Source: Bathynomus jamesi (taxonomy: Eukaryota > Arthropoda > Malacostraca > Isopoda > Cirolanidae). From it: DNA of 64,000 nt. The notes below the pieces were generated by a model that was not told where the DNA came from, made no database searches, and saw only the letters and a list, made by a program, of their open reading frames with translations. A program made the translations under genes and the position numbers. The stretch covers positions 124,001 to 188,000 of the forward strand of contig JAJOZX010003312.1 in the NCBI GenBank assembly GCA_023014485.1. The letters are read 5' to 3'. This document shows positions 42,080 through 53,152 of the stretch, piece by piece (position 1 is the stretch's first letter; each line of letters opens with the position of its first letter).

Positions 42080-42440
42080 CTAACAAAGACCCTAAGATCC
42101 ACTCTAAGGTTAGCCCGAGAGAAAGGAAAGAGTAGGGGGTTAAGAGAAGAGATTAAGGGGTTAAGTAAATAGCAACACCTATCACTCGTGGGTTAACATT
42201 CATTCAGAAAAAGAGAAAAAAGACTCGCCATCATCATCCGCCGGCCACTGCCGACAAGTCTGAAAAATAGTCGAAGAGAATAGGAAAGGGATGAAAGATG
42301 AAAAGAAGTAAAATAAGAACACTTACAAACCATGCAAACACAGTCTTAACTCACAGTCATACCATGCAAACTACAGACATGCAAGTAAAGAGAGTTACAG
42401 ACATGCAAGTAAGGAGAGGATAAGAAAAAATAAAAAGTAG
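42080..42440. other. No recognisable gene
   Basis: Purine-rich, with a tandem CAGACATGCAAGTAA-type duplication at 42369-42412 and GGGGTTAAGAGAAGAGATTAA. Nothing coding. Confidence 0.5.
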
Positions 42441-42953
42441 GTAAAGTTAAACCCATGCTGACTACTATTAATCAAATCTCTACTTTCTAAGTGATCGATG
42501 ATACGATCCCTAACTACGGATTCCAAAAGTTTACCGACAATTGACGTTAAGCTAATGGGCCTATAATTGCTAGCTACTGTGCGGTCGCCTTTTTTAAAAA
42601 TGGGCGTGACGTTAGCTAATTTGAAGTCTTCAGGAATAATCCCCGTTTCGAGTGACTGATTAAAAATCTTCGTTAAGGGGGCCTACGATAACGTCTTTCA
42701 AATCTTTCAAATGCCTGGGATAAAAAGCGTCAGGGCCTGGAGCCTTGCTAACTTTTAGCCTATCGATATAATGCACAATCTCAGCCTCGTAAACAGTTAT
42801 TTCATCCAAAATAGTCTCGCTACTAAATGGAACGATATCGTCCACGTCGGGGACATTATTTACGTCTTCTATGGTAAAAACTGTCGCAAAAAAGTTATTG
42901 AAAATACTCGCCATCGCCTGAGCGTCAGAAGCCAAAGCGCCGTTAACATCCAC
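42440..42953 (-). pseudogene. CR1-type ORF2: reverse transcriptase N-terminal half
   Basis: MDVNGALASDAQAMASIFNN, KVSKAPGPDAFYPRHLKD, then after a slip near 42670 NQSLETGIIPEDFKLANV, TPIFKKGDRTVASNYRPIS, LTSIVGKLLE and SSQHGF. The catalytic palm (A and C motifs) is lost. Confidence 0.88.
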
Positions 42954-42973
42954 TAGAGGGCCTATGTTATCTT

Positions 42974-44138
42974 TTATCGGCTTACGATTATTGACGTATT
43001 CAAAAACTTTTTTGGATTATTTTTACTATCCGCAACTATAAGTATCTCTAAATTACGCTTGGCATTCCTAACTGATCTTTTAACCTGACGTCTAAGCTCG
43101 ATATATCTATTAAAATTAGCTGCCGTGCCATTGCGCATATTAATTCTATACGCTCTATTACGCTCGTTTATGAACTCGCCTATTTCCCTAGTCCACCACT
43201 TGGGCCTACCATGATTTCTAGCGCGCTTGGGCCTACGAGGAATAAACTCCCTTTCAATATTCATAAAACTTTCTTTAAACGCCACCCAATGCAAATTTGT
43301 GTCATTATCCATAAATAAGTTATCCCAGTCCACCACTCTCATCCTATCCGCAAAACTATCAAAATTAGCCCTACGAAAATCAGGGATTTCTATTACGTTA
43401 CTATCCTTAGTGTTTTCTATCGATAACTTAAACCTAAGAATTTGATGATCACTGCTTCCTAAACTCTCGCCTACTTCTAAACCTTCGACTATATTCTTGC
43501 CGTTCGTCATCACCAAATCTAAAATATCGTCACCGCGCGTTGGTTCGGTAACCATCTGTCGTAAAAAGTTATCTTCCATAAACTCAATCAATCTTAAACC
43601 CTCCTCATTACCAGTAAAATTCTCGTAATTAACATTAGGGCAGTTAAAGTCTCCGACAATTATACTATTCCGATTGTCAATAAAGTTACCAAGAAGTGAA
43701 TAAAATCTAGTATCTGTATCGAGGGGTTGAACGGGAGGTCTATAAACAACAACAAAATTAAAACTAATACTACGCGCCCTAACTTCAACACATATCGCAT
43801 TAATTGCTGCCGGAAAATCTAACTTAACCTCGATAGCCCTAAGGGAATTACGAATGTACAGCAAAACGCCGCCTCCAAACCTATGTAACTTATCATTAGT
43901 AAAGAGTTTAAAACTCGGTATATCAAGTTCCCCCCAGCAAGTCCCGAGTCACGGTATTTAACCAAGTTTCAGTGATAGCAACTATATCGTAGTTCCCGGA
44001 ATAAATTATCGCCTTAAATTCATTTAATTTATTTCTAATACTACGCGCGTTACAATAAAAGACGTTTAAGTTATTTTTTACCACAGGCCCGCGTTTTAAA
44101 CCATTTTTCACCTCGGGCCCGCGTTCCCGGACCCACAA
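42974..44138 (-). pseudogene. CR1-type ORF2: AP endonuclease
   Basis: The N-terminus at about 44075 is LNVFYCNARSIRNKLNEF, DIVAITETWLN (Glu). After a frame break at about 43923: MLYIRNSLRAIEV, NFVVVYRPPVQP, SIIVGDFNCPNVN (Asp/Asn), DDILDLVMTNGKN and SLGSSDHQILRF (Asp-His). All the motifs of the endonuclease that nicks the target are present. A linker with RPKWWTREIGEF and SKNNPKKF follows. Confidence 0.9.
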
Positions 44139-44218
44139 CGTTTAAAGAAGGCTTCGACCTATACAGCTTTCGCACGTTTTCGTCTATTAACCTACCTAGC
44201 CTAGCATTACCTATTTCA

Positions 44219-45138
44219 TTAAAATGCACCCCCATCTTTTATAAAAAGGCTAGGATCACTGAATTCGGACCACAGCTTTACGAAGGGTACATTTTCCTCA
44301 GCACAAATCTCTTCTAATTTATTATTAAAAAATATTGTTTTTGACGTAATCCTAAGACCCAAACCGTGCCTAGGGGTAATACCTAGAACTAAAGACACAT
44401 CTGACCTCGCCTTCAGGGACCTAATTAACCCCCTATATCTCTCCAAAAGGTCAGGCACTCTCGTATCGGGCCTATACGAGTCGTTGCCTCCTACCATCGT
44501 CACCAACATCGAGTGACGGGAGGCAACGTCAATCCTATCCACTTCGTCTCTAACTCTGTCAACCCTGACCCCTGGGAGACAGACCCTCCTCTTGGATGGA
44601 TGCCGTTCAACGAACTCTTTGTCCATGTGGCGCACTAAAGAGTCCCCAATTAAAATAGTTTTCCCCTCATTCACGTCCCTTTCCAAATGGGCGAAAGGGT
44701 TCGAAACCTCGATAGGGGGGGATTCCTATCACCTAACGTACGCAGCCTAGCTCCACCTTTAACTTCTCTAAATCCCTTGCCATCTACTACTCTCGGACCA
44801 ACCTTAACTCCATCCTCAACTCTATCCAACCTTCCCGACGAGCTACCTAAACTAGAAACTAGTTTACGCACCTCACCCTTCAAATTACTAACGTCTTCAA
44901 TGTTAGTATTGGTTCGGCTTTCGTCAACCGTAGCCCTACCCCTGCCCTCATCAAGCGTTGCAAGTCTCTCCGTTACCTCACGTACACTGCGTTTTATGTC
45001 AAGTATTTCCTCCATTAACTCGCAAAAGAAACAAACTGATCTCTCGGTAATCGCCACAGGGCCGCCGTTATAATCTTTAAATTCCAAATACCACCAGTTT
45101 ACCCTACACCTAACACACGACGCTTTCTGCGACGGCAT
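44219..45138 (-). pseudogene. CR1-type ORF1: zinc/coiled-coil and SGNH esterase
   Basis: Starts MPSQKASCVRCRVNWWYLEF at 45138 with CVRC and CFFCEL pairs, then a coiled coil (MEEILDIKRSVREVTERLAT). A frameshift at about 44680, near a run of seven Gs at 44715-44721, leads to the esterase: TILIGDSLVRHMD (block I Ser), VTMVGGNDSYRP (block III Gly-Asn) and KLWSEFSDPSLF. The end has DG.H at about 44220 (HFNEIGNARLG in the next frame). Lipolytic ORF1s with this SGNH domain are known in CR1-clade elements. Confidence 0.82.
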
Positions 45139-45629
45139 CGCGCAGTTAAAAATTAATTTATAACCGTCACAAGTTCAAATTAAATTGAGCCGGCACGCTA
45201 TGAAAACTTCTAAATCGCTAAAAACCACTAATATTCAATTACTTAACTATAACAATGTGAATATAAACGTAAGTATATAAAATTAAAAACTTTCCAAAAG
45301 TAAAATTCTTAGCAATATGCAAAAGTGGATGCAATATCAGAGAGCTCAGGAAATGCGTCCGTTCAGTACAGAGTCTGGCTGACGAATGAGTACAGAGTCT
45401 GGCTGACGAATCTTTTATTTATTTTTTTTTAAAGCTATATATCTGATTTTGTTATATATTTAACACTCATCTAGTAATATTATTAATATAATTACGTATA
45501 GATAGCGCGAACGCACTCCCCTGCTACCAAAAATTACGCGCTCGAGTTACCCACATTTGAGGTAATCGCAAGGGTCAGCATCATCGGAGTGCAATGATGA
45601 GCCTCGCCCTGGGGGAACCACCTTCTTGA
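45139..45629. other. No gene; 24-bp direct duplication
   Basis: GAGTACAGAGTCTGGCTGACGAAT occurs twice in tandem at about 45365-45412. The rest is AT-rich. Confidence 0.7.
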
Positions 45630-46190
45630 TTATGGTATCACCTGTGCCAGGTAAGTGATGTTTATGATGACAGTAACAGTCTAGTAAGTAATCGACCATG
45701 TCCCAATGACTTCTTGTTAAACTCTGTTAATTTGTGTTCTGATCAGTGTGGCAAGCAATCTTTTCTTAAAGAGCAAAGGGCTCACGTAAAGACGTATTGT
45801 CAATTTCAGACATCCGATTCCTCTGATTGCAGTATTCCAAATTTTGTTTTTTCTCCCAGTACCCCAACCCCGCGCGAAACCATCGATGACGCAGCCGAAG
45901 TATGTTCGCATGTTTCGGAGACGCCTTCTTGGGCTCATGAAATGGTGCTTTTTGACGAGAACTCACAAATTTTCATGAAAACTTCTGTCAACAACCAAGC
46001 GGTTTTGGCTCTTGTTGAAGGCTGCTGTCAGGCGAATTACATTAAACAAGACGTATACAAGAAGTTACTCAAGATGGCTACGGGAAATTTCGATTTGCGT
46101 TCTCGCTTGACCTGTATTGATGATGGTTGGGAAGAATACAGTACCGGAAAATTATTCTTCCTATTGAGTTTGATTCAGTCCCTTATCTGA
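45630..46190 (+). pseudogene. Protease-like N-terminal module of element A
   Basis: Open from 45630 (LWYHLCQVSDVYDDSNSL), without a clear ATG. At about 45960: QIFMKTSVNNQAVLALVEGC, then CQANYIKQDVYKKL. This has the layout of a retropepsin start ('...AL(I/V)D(T/S)G...FI...') but the catalytic triad reads E-G-C, so it should not be an active aspartic protease. The frame breaks near 46140, continuing at 46127 in the next frame. Confidence 0.5.
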
Positions 46191-47008
46191 CCCCATTTGT
46201 GGTCGTATCTGAAGTAGACTGGGATGGAGATTTACTCCTGGGGATGAATTTCTTTATTACGCACGATTTTTATGTGGCCGATAGAGAAGCAGGCCTAATT
46301 CGAGGAGAGAACCCACCTTTCGAATATGTTTGTCACCCCTATTCTTCGCTCTTTTCAGCTGAAGGTGAAAGACTCGTTTCAGAGAGCCCGACGGACTCCC
46401 TGGAACCAGTTCAAAATAAAGAGGAACTGCTACTAGATAGGGAAGATTCTTCATCAATCGTCAATTGTTCCGTTCCAGTTCCGACGAACGAGGAACTAGA
46501 AAGCCAACATACCTTTGGTAATTTTGAGTATGAAGACTCGAATGTCTTCACATTAGACCCCTGTGACTCCATCGAGAGCGAGTCACTCCCTTCAGTTACA
46601 GTTAGGCCGGAACTTGAAGTTCCCAGTGTTTCGGCTATTCCAAATAAATCTGAAGACTCATCTCCTTTGAGTTCCGATTTGGTCATTTCGCTTGAATCCC
46701 TATTTAAGGAAGAGGACTTGATTCTGTTTTCAAAGGTAGAGGAATTTCCACCCAATTCCGAGACTAAGCCTGCAGGTGCCGGGAGCAAACCCGAACCTAC
46801 TCCGTCGTCGGAAGGGCAAGCGCGGAATATTCTTCAGTACTATAATATGATCGTTCCATCGATCATTCTCATCTTTCTTCCGCAAATTCATGTTTTTGCT
46901 CTTCTTGCCTCCTACTTTGCGGATTTTTCCCTTTGGCTCTTCCTGGACTCTCTTCTGAAACCAGTAAAAGTCATTCTTCGTAATCCCGATACACCACCTC
47001 CTTTTTGA
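46127..47008 (+). pseudogene. Protease-like C-terminal module, acidic linker and membrane segment of element A
   Basis: YRKIILPIEFDSVPYLTPFV, VVSEVDWDGDLLLGMNFF, ITHDFYVADREAGLIRG is the C-terminal half of a retropepsin-like fold ('DLLLGMNFF'). About 170 Ser/Glu-rich residues follow. Near the end a hydrophobic stretch (about 46840-46950: MIVPSIILIFLPQIHVFALL, then SYFADFSLWLFL) is a likely membrane segment, and it ends PDTPPPF. No RT follows before the 3' UTR. The product could be Gag-Pro-like or envelope-like; I cannot decide. Confidence 0.5.
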
Positions 47009-47900
47009 GTGAGCAAGGCTCGCATGGTCAGTCCACTGCTTCCAGGCATGTTGCGAATCCCTTTAACCGTATGACCCACATGCCCTATCGCATGACAACC
47101 TAACCATGCGCCTAATTTATCTTGCTCTGTATGTTCGTGAAATTTACCCTTATGACCGAACATACCCTTAATTTAGGTTAAGTTGTTCTTTTTGTTTTAC
47201 GAGTATTATACGGAACCTATAACCCTATGTTCAGTTCATTATAGTTTACAATTGATTTTTATTTTCAACTTTTTATTCTTGATTTTTTTTATTAAATTAA
47301 TCTTGAGTAATTGTCATTAAATTGTTATTATACCATTTGTTAAGGTATCAACCAAAATTATAGCCAATTTTGACACTATACCAGAATGCCATTTTTCCCC
47401 TTCTAATAATTCTGTTACACCATTTCAATATTACTAATTACATAACTGTACCCTCACCATGAATTCCACTAAAACCTGTTATCACCTATGCCCCGTCAAC
47501 TCCTCAAATAAAATTCAATTACCGTGCTGATACTTCTGGTTAATATTAATGGTGATATACTGTTAATATATGGCTATGAATGTTGCTAGTCGAATTTAAT
47601 TCTGTTTAAATTCAGTTTTTAATACCCCTTAATTTACTTTAATTAATTTAAAGTTCTTCTTAGTGTTTTTTTTCCAATTACCTTAATACGTGCAACTGAT
47701 TTAATTACGTAAAATCTATAATCCTAATTTATTTCACTATTTTTGACACATATTCGAATTCACTTTCCTTCCGTACCTCAAGTCACTTTTACACTGAAAC
47801 TCGTATGCATAAATACTACAAAAAATCTACGGATACTGATAACACTTTCACCCAATTACACTCACCCCACTCTGAAACACTCTTGTAATCATTGGCGAGT
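47009..47900 (+). other. Element A 3' untranslated region, first part
   Basis: AT-rich, without a frame. 47672-47815 is homologous to 36220-36360 of element B (ATTACCTTA, GACACATATTCGAATTCA). Confidence 0.7.
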
Positions 47901-48709
47901 GTAGGACAAAAGCCCCCTAGGACAAAAGCACAAAAGCCCCCTAGGACATTGGCCTCTGAACAGTCCTGCTTTAGGATCTTCTCCGTTTGGGGGCTAGTAG
48001 ACTAATGTAGTTTTGATCACTGATTTAAAAAATAGCTTTCTTTTTTTGGAGAAATGAAAAACAAACATGTTAGAGCACTTTAAATAATTAATGTGTTTTT
48101 AACGAAAATATCATGACTTAACCTAACCAATCGTCAAGGGCATTCAAGTGACCTAACCGGGCATTCAAACAAAAGCCCCCTAGGAAAAATAATAATAAGA
48201 ATTTTTTTAATCATTATTTTTATTCTTTATTATTACCATAAAAATGAACATTATAAAAGGAACATCATACCATATCTTTAGCTGCCTTCACCTTGTTAGG
48301 GTCTGGGTCGTGGCTGTGTTCAGTCACAGAAAGAAGTTCCTTCACCTCCAAATCTGTAGGAGCACAACCTTTGCAAGAAAGTGCTTTCCTCTGAGAACAT
48401 TCCCAGCGTATTCGTGTACTGTTGGAACTCTTCTTGGTGTATAAGTAGCCTTCTGCACACAGTTTGGAACCTCCTTTATTGTTCTTGATGATCTCCATAG
48501 TGGTTGAAGAGAGACTGATTGTCCAAGTCACTCAAAGAATATAACCAATGGTTAACTGACAGACGTGTAGATTCAAACTAACAGCCCCATAACCTTAACA
48601 CCACGGTGGCTGAAGTGGAACTGATGCTTCAGATTAGATGTGACACCTGACTTGCCCTACCCAGCAATTTGTCCAGGGGGCTTTTGTCCTAGGGGGCTTT
48701 TGTCTGGAC
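47901..48709. mobile_element. Mutator-like foldback carrying a FLYWCH domain
   Basis: The left end holds two copies of ACAAAAGCCCCCTAGGA (47908, 47930) and the right end two complements (48675-48702), plus an extra copy inside at 48172. The interior has the CTTAACCTAACCAATCGTCA block shared with the foldback at 29383-30499. No target duplication is clear. It lacks a transposase. Confidence 0.65.
48283..48501 (-). CDS. FLYWCH zinc-finger domain
   Basis: Minus strand, within an open frame 48265-48531. MEIIKNNKGGSKLCAEGYLY, TKKSSNSTRIRWECSQRKAL and SCKGCAPTDLEVKELL then EHSHDPDP: G-KL...GY.Y..., W.C..R....C.G and H.H are the FLYWCH pattern (C2H2, DNA binding). In eukaryotic genomes these domains are often found with Mutator-like transposases; here only the finger is present, flanked by inverted ends. 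It may be a captured host exon or a remnant of the parent transposase. Confidence 0.75.
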
Positions 48710-50119
48710 CCGATCTTTGGCATACTTATTGAAAAGGAAAATCACTTCATATCCTATTTTTATTATACAAACCTTATTCTAAAATCATTGACTACCACGA
48801 TAAATTATATTTAATTCCAGGTAACTAACTGTTTGATATTTACTCTGGATTATTTGAATTCATTTAATCTTAATTGCTGCTTACAGTATATAATCTTGCC
48901 TGTTGCCTTTATTAAGTTATTTTAACCAACCTCTAAGCTAATCCGTTCTTCAAAATTTCATAGTGTAATTCACCACTGACCACTAAGGATTTAGTTCTTC
49001 ACGGGATGAACCAATTACTTTCATATTCTACACACTACTGTACATACCCACTCAGCTATACACGCTTATTACCCATATTTATACATACGTATATGCAATT
49101 ACGTATAACTTCAACTATAAATTCCTTTTCCCCATTTTGGGCAAATCACCAACCACTTACACTCTGTACCTAATGCACAAATACACACTTGACCCCAGGT
49201 CTATACATCGTCCATTACGAAATTCGATCTTTCTTCTCCCTATATATTCTTAATGGTTAACAACATCTAAGTATCTAAAACTGTAACTAAATAAATTTTA
49301 ATGTTTTCACTAAATTAATTTTACTTTTCTTTAAATAAATTTTAAGATTATACCAACTTATTCGTACTTGCAATAAGTTTACATTCTGCGACTGTTCTCC
49401 CACCGCTGAAGACTCTATCCAACAATAAAATTTAATCCTATTTTTACCTACATAGTAAATAAGATTAGTTATTAACTGTACGATCATGATAACTTCGGAA
49501 ATTCTCATCTCTGTCAGTTTTGACGGATTAAATTCCACTTTAATTAGTTATATGAATTGGAAATTCCTGGACCTTAAAATTTAAATTTCCCTTTTACCCA
49601 TTATTTATTAGGTATGTATTTTTTCCCTAACATCATCTTAATCCAGGTAATCCTTCCGAATTTATCACAGTTCAGGAGGTAATCTTGTTACTGTAACGTT
49701 GGGCAAACTTAAAATTTAACTTAAATTAGATTCAATCCTGTAATTGGAACTTTAACTGAAATAAGGAGCTCGAAATGCCAGTAATAACTTGGTTCATTAG
49801 TTTATAAGATTGTTTATGTAGTATGATTGCCACAATTGATCATACTTATAAATTTTTAAAGGTGACAACTTCGGACTTTATCGTACCTTGTTGATATAGT
49901 ATTTCCATTGCAATCCTAGTAATCAGACCTCAACCTTTTTAATTCACCTGTTGAAATTTTAAAATGATTTTTTTTCCCTTGATGTCTTTTTATTTCATTA
50001 ATATAATTATCATTCTTCCCACTAAATTGCCTTCATTAGTCTATCCTGGAATTGTCACTGTTTAATTTTTTTAATATATTGTAAATAAATTTTCACCCCA
50101 CCATCACATCTTTTTTCAC
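48710..50119 (+). other. Element A 3' untranslated region, second part
   Basis: No gene seen. 48960-49230 matches 36478-36950 (element B). The region ends at the polypurine tract AGGAGGGAGCAG (50120-50131). Confidence 0.7.
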
Positions 50120-50131
50120 AGGAGGGAGCAG

Positions 50132-52651
50132 TGTCACAACCATGCGACCTACCATTTCTATGGTTGAGCAGTATTCATGTTTGTGCCATTAGAAGTTCGC
50201 TGTGAGAAGTGAATGTCCCTTAACTTCATTCCCTTAAAGTACAAACAAGACAATTGACGGTTTAGATCAGAGCTTTCCAAACTTTTCACGTTGGCGACAC
50301 ACTAATTAATTTTTGTTATCAAATATCAAATATCAGATAATTTTTCAGTAGGTGGTTTATCTTGTGCCGATTTTGTTGATACAAAAATCAAAATTTTCAA
50401 AATACAAAAAAATTGAAAATAATTAACTAAATTTGGCGACACACCTGGGAGGTATTGGCGACACACAGTTTGGAAAGCTCTGGTTTAGATCGTTTAACAT
50501 TTCCATCAGAATATTAGAATATTACCCATACCTCCATTTTCCATTTGTTAAAGAATTTATTATAATTAATTATTGTTGTCTTGCATCTAACCCTCATCCC
50601 TAAATTTTATTAGATTATGCATGCACATTGAATGTGGCATGATTTGAACCCTTGTTTGTACTTCTTTACTTATTTACTTAATTCTTCCCCAAATGTACCC
50701 AATTCCTTAATATTTACTGTATACTCGTATAAGTATATATTTAATTAATAGTTTCACTCACTCTTGTACCATGGCTGTAAACCCTTCGTTACTGTGCCTC
50801 TCTAATTCGTCTCCTCTAATTTCTCCCAATAATGACTTATACTGTACGTACAAAGTAAATAACTATGACGTCATAAAGTAACTTAATTTCCTTCACGTTT
50901 TCCATACCTTGAATACTGAATCACGTGTTTAGTATGTGGATATCTTTCGTATTCAATGTATGGTAAATTCTTTAATAATAACAAAAACTTCACTCTCTAT
51001 AATTCATTATTTATATGTTGTGTCCTGTCTGGTGTTATGCAATATAAATATTATTCGACCATACTCATTCATACATCCATGTTCTTTCTTGCCGCTATCC
51101 TTTATTAATTTTATTACTTATTCATCTACCTATTGTCTACTTATGCCCTATCAACCTATCAGTCCATATTTACTCGTGTCTATATTACGCACACAACCTA
51201 TTGTGTGACAACTGATATGTGTACAATACTTTGTGCAGTCGTACATGTTCCTTGATGATCATGATTACGTACATGTAAATACGTCCACATGTATTCTTTT
51301 TACTTTTTCTTTTAATTATTTCACCTCTCGCAAGATATTCGTTAATGCTGATATGAATGTTCGAATTCCGATGGCGTCACCAAAAGCGAGCCTCTCAATC
51401 CGAACTCTTCTCTCTTGCTTCTACTACCAATTTATAACGTTAAGATGTTATGTTATTATAATATACTGTATTGTTTCCATGCCAGGCCACTGGTTCGTTA
51501 TCTGCTAACGTCACATAGTTATCCACGTTCTCATTACTTGTGCTTACTATTTCTACCTAATTGTCATTCAAATTCTATGTTACTTATATGTTACGTTATC
51601 ATAAATGTCCGTGTACTTCCCAATGGAAAGTACACTGAATTTTTCCTCCGTTTTCCTCATCGCTGGTTTTTAGGCTTTCAAACTATGATAACCAACCATT
51701 CTTCAATAATATTTGACATAATTTGGCGTAATTATTGATAACTATAAATATATAACATTGTTGTTAATCCCCTTTAAATTATAAAACAACGGAGAACTCT
51801 CCTTCATTATATAAATTGTATCACCTATTTAGATTACTTCAGTATCAGATATGTCAATTAACAATTTGCTAAAACTGTAATTAACGGTAATAATTTAATA
51901 TGATGTAATTAATGTACTTAATGTACTCGGTACATGTCGGCACCCCGACATTATGTCGCCATCCAAAAGTGTATACTTTACAAAAATTAGTACGTTTTGT
52001 TAATTTTGGTTATCTTTCTAAATTTCGTTGTATGCTTAAATTATGCTTAACGTCAGAATTCTTTAGCTCTCCAGTTGAAGTGGGAGTTTAACCTTCAACT
52101 GCACTCCCCCAAAATTTAGACTTATTTATTTCTTGTATTGTAAATTAAATCATTCCTGCCTGAACCATTGTTACAAGAGGTTGCACCTCTCTCCCTTTAA
52201 ATTCCTGCCTGAGCCGTTGTTACAAGAGGTTGCACCTCTCTCCCTTTAAATTCCTGCCGTAACCCTTACTCGAGGAGGACAAGCCTCCTCGCTTTCAATT
52301 CCTGCCTTAACCATTGTCAAAAGGGGTCGAACCTCTACCCCTGTAGATTCCTGCCTGAGGCTTAGACCAAGGAGGTCGAGCCTCCTCATTTTAAATTCCT
52401 ATCTTCGTCACCAGTTGACCTCTTAAAAATTCCCGCCATAGCTTTTGCCCGAGGAGGTCGAGCCTCCTCACTTTAAATTCCTGCTTGAGCTGTTGTTGTA
52501 AGAGGTAAAACCTCTCCCCCTGTAAACTTCTGATTATCAGTGCCTCGTTCTGTATATACTTTGTGTAATAAAAATTATATGAGTGAACGAAAATTCCAAT
52601 TTAGAAGTGAAGTGTTTCCATTCACCCCTTCGGGAAAAAATTTGGTAGAAA
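50132..52651 (+). repeat. A2 LTR (3' LTR of element A)
   Basis: TGTCACAACCATGCG directly after a polypurine tract. Matches A1 up to TAGAAACTGT (27441/52651), where the two diverge. It lacks the K transposon and the 999-bp element of A1 and so shows their empty sites. It carries the hairpin series at about 52153-52530 and a hAT MITE at 50268-50482. Confidence 0.88.
50268..50482. mobile_element. hAT-type MITE, 215 bp
   Basis: 16-bp perfect inverted ends CAGAGCTTTCCAAACT, with an exact 8-bp duplication GTTTAGAT (50260-50267 and 50483-50490). A1 gives the empty site GACGGTTTAGATCGTTTAAC at 21801-21820. Internal GGCGACACAC repeats. Confidence 0.96.
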
Positions 52652-52782
52652 CTGTTTATTGTAACTCGGATGCTCTACGGCTAAGGCCGAGCTTAACCAA
52701 CAAGGACCACCCTTGTTGGATTGTCCAAAGTGCGTTTATCCTAAAAGTCGCCAGCGGGCAGTGGCCCACGCACACGCGCGAC

Positions 52783-52896
<114 letters not shown>

Positions 52897-53152
52897 GAGA
52901 CATTAGCTTCCATCACGCAAGACATGCTTTTTAATGTTTGGAACGAAATCATCTATCGCCTTGATGTTCTGCCTGCTACCAATGGGGCTCACGTGGAGGT
53001 TTACTGAATTAAAACAAAAATTTCTTGAGTTGTGTTATTAATTGCCGCAAACCGTTTTAAGGTAGCTCCTATAATAACGAATTTATTAAGGCTTATAATG
53101 GGGTGAATAATTTATGGACACCCACGTGTGTGTGTGTATATATATATATATA

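Larger units (their letters stand above)
42440..45138 (-). mobile_element. Non-LTR retrotransposon (CR1-like, esterase ORF1), 3'-truncated
   Basis: Minus-strand order: ORF1 with a coiled coil and an SGNH esterase domain, then ORF2 with an AP endonuclease and the first half of RT. It stops in RT block 2-3 at about 42440 (SSQHGF). Non-LTR copies normally lack their 5' end; this one has its 5' genes and lacks the 3' half, which implies a later deletion. Confidence 0.88.
21671..52651 (+). mobile_element. Very large LTR element 'A' with many nested insertions (inferred)
   Basis: The 5' copy A1 (21671-27441, interrupted) and 3' copy A2 (50132-52651) are direct repeats. Without insertions each is about 2.3 kb, with very high identity over their length. 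A2 is preceded by a polypurine tract at 50120-50131. Between them, in one orientation, lie a leader, a gag-like frame, two protease-like modules, an acidic spacer, a C-terminal membrane segment and a 3' UTR. No RT, RNase H or integrase of its own was found. That a single element spans the whole interval is inference from orientation, order and LTR identity. Confidence 0.6.
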
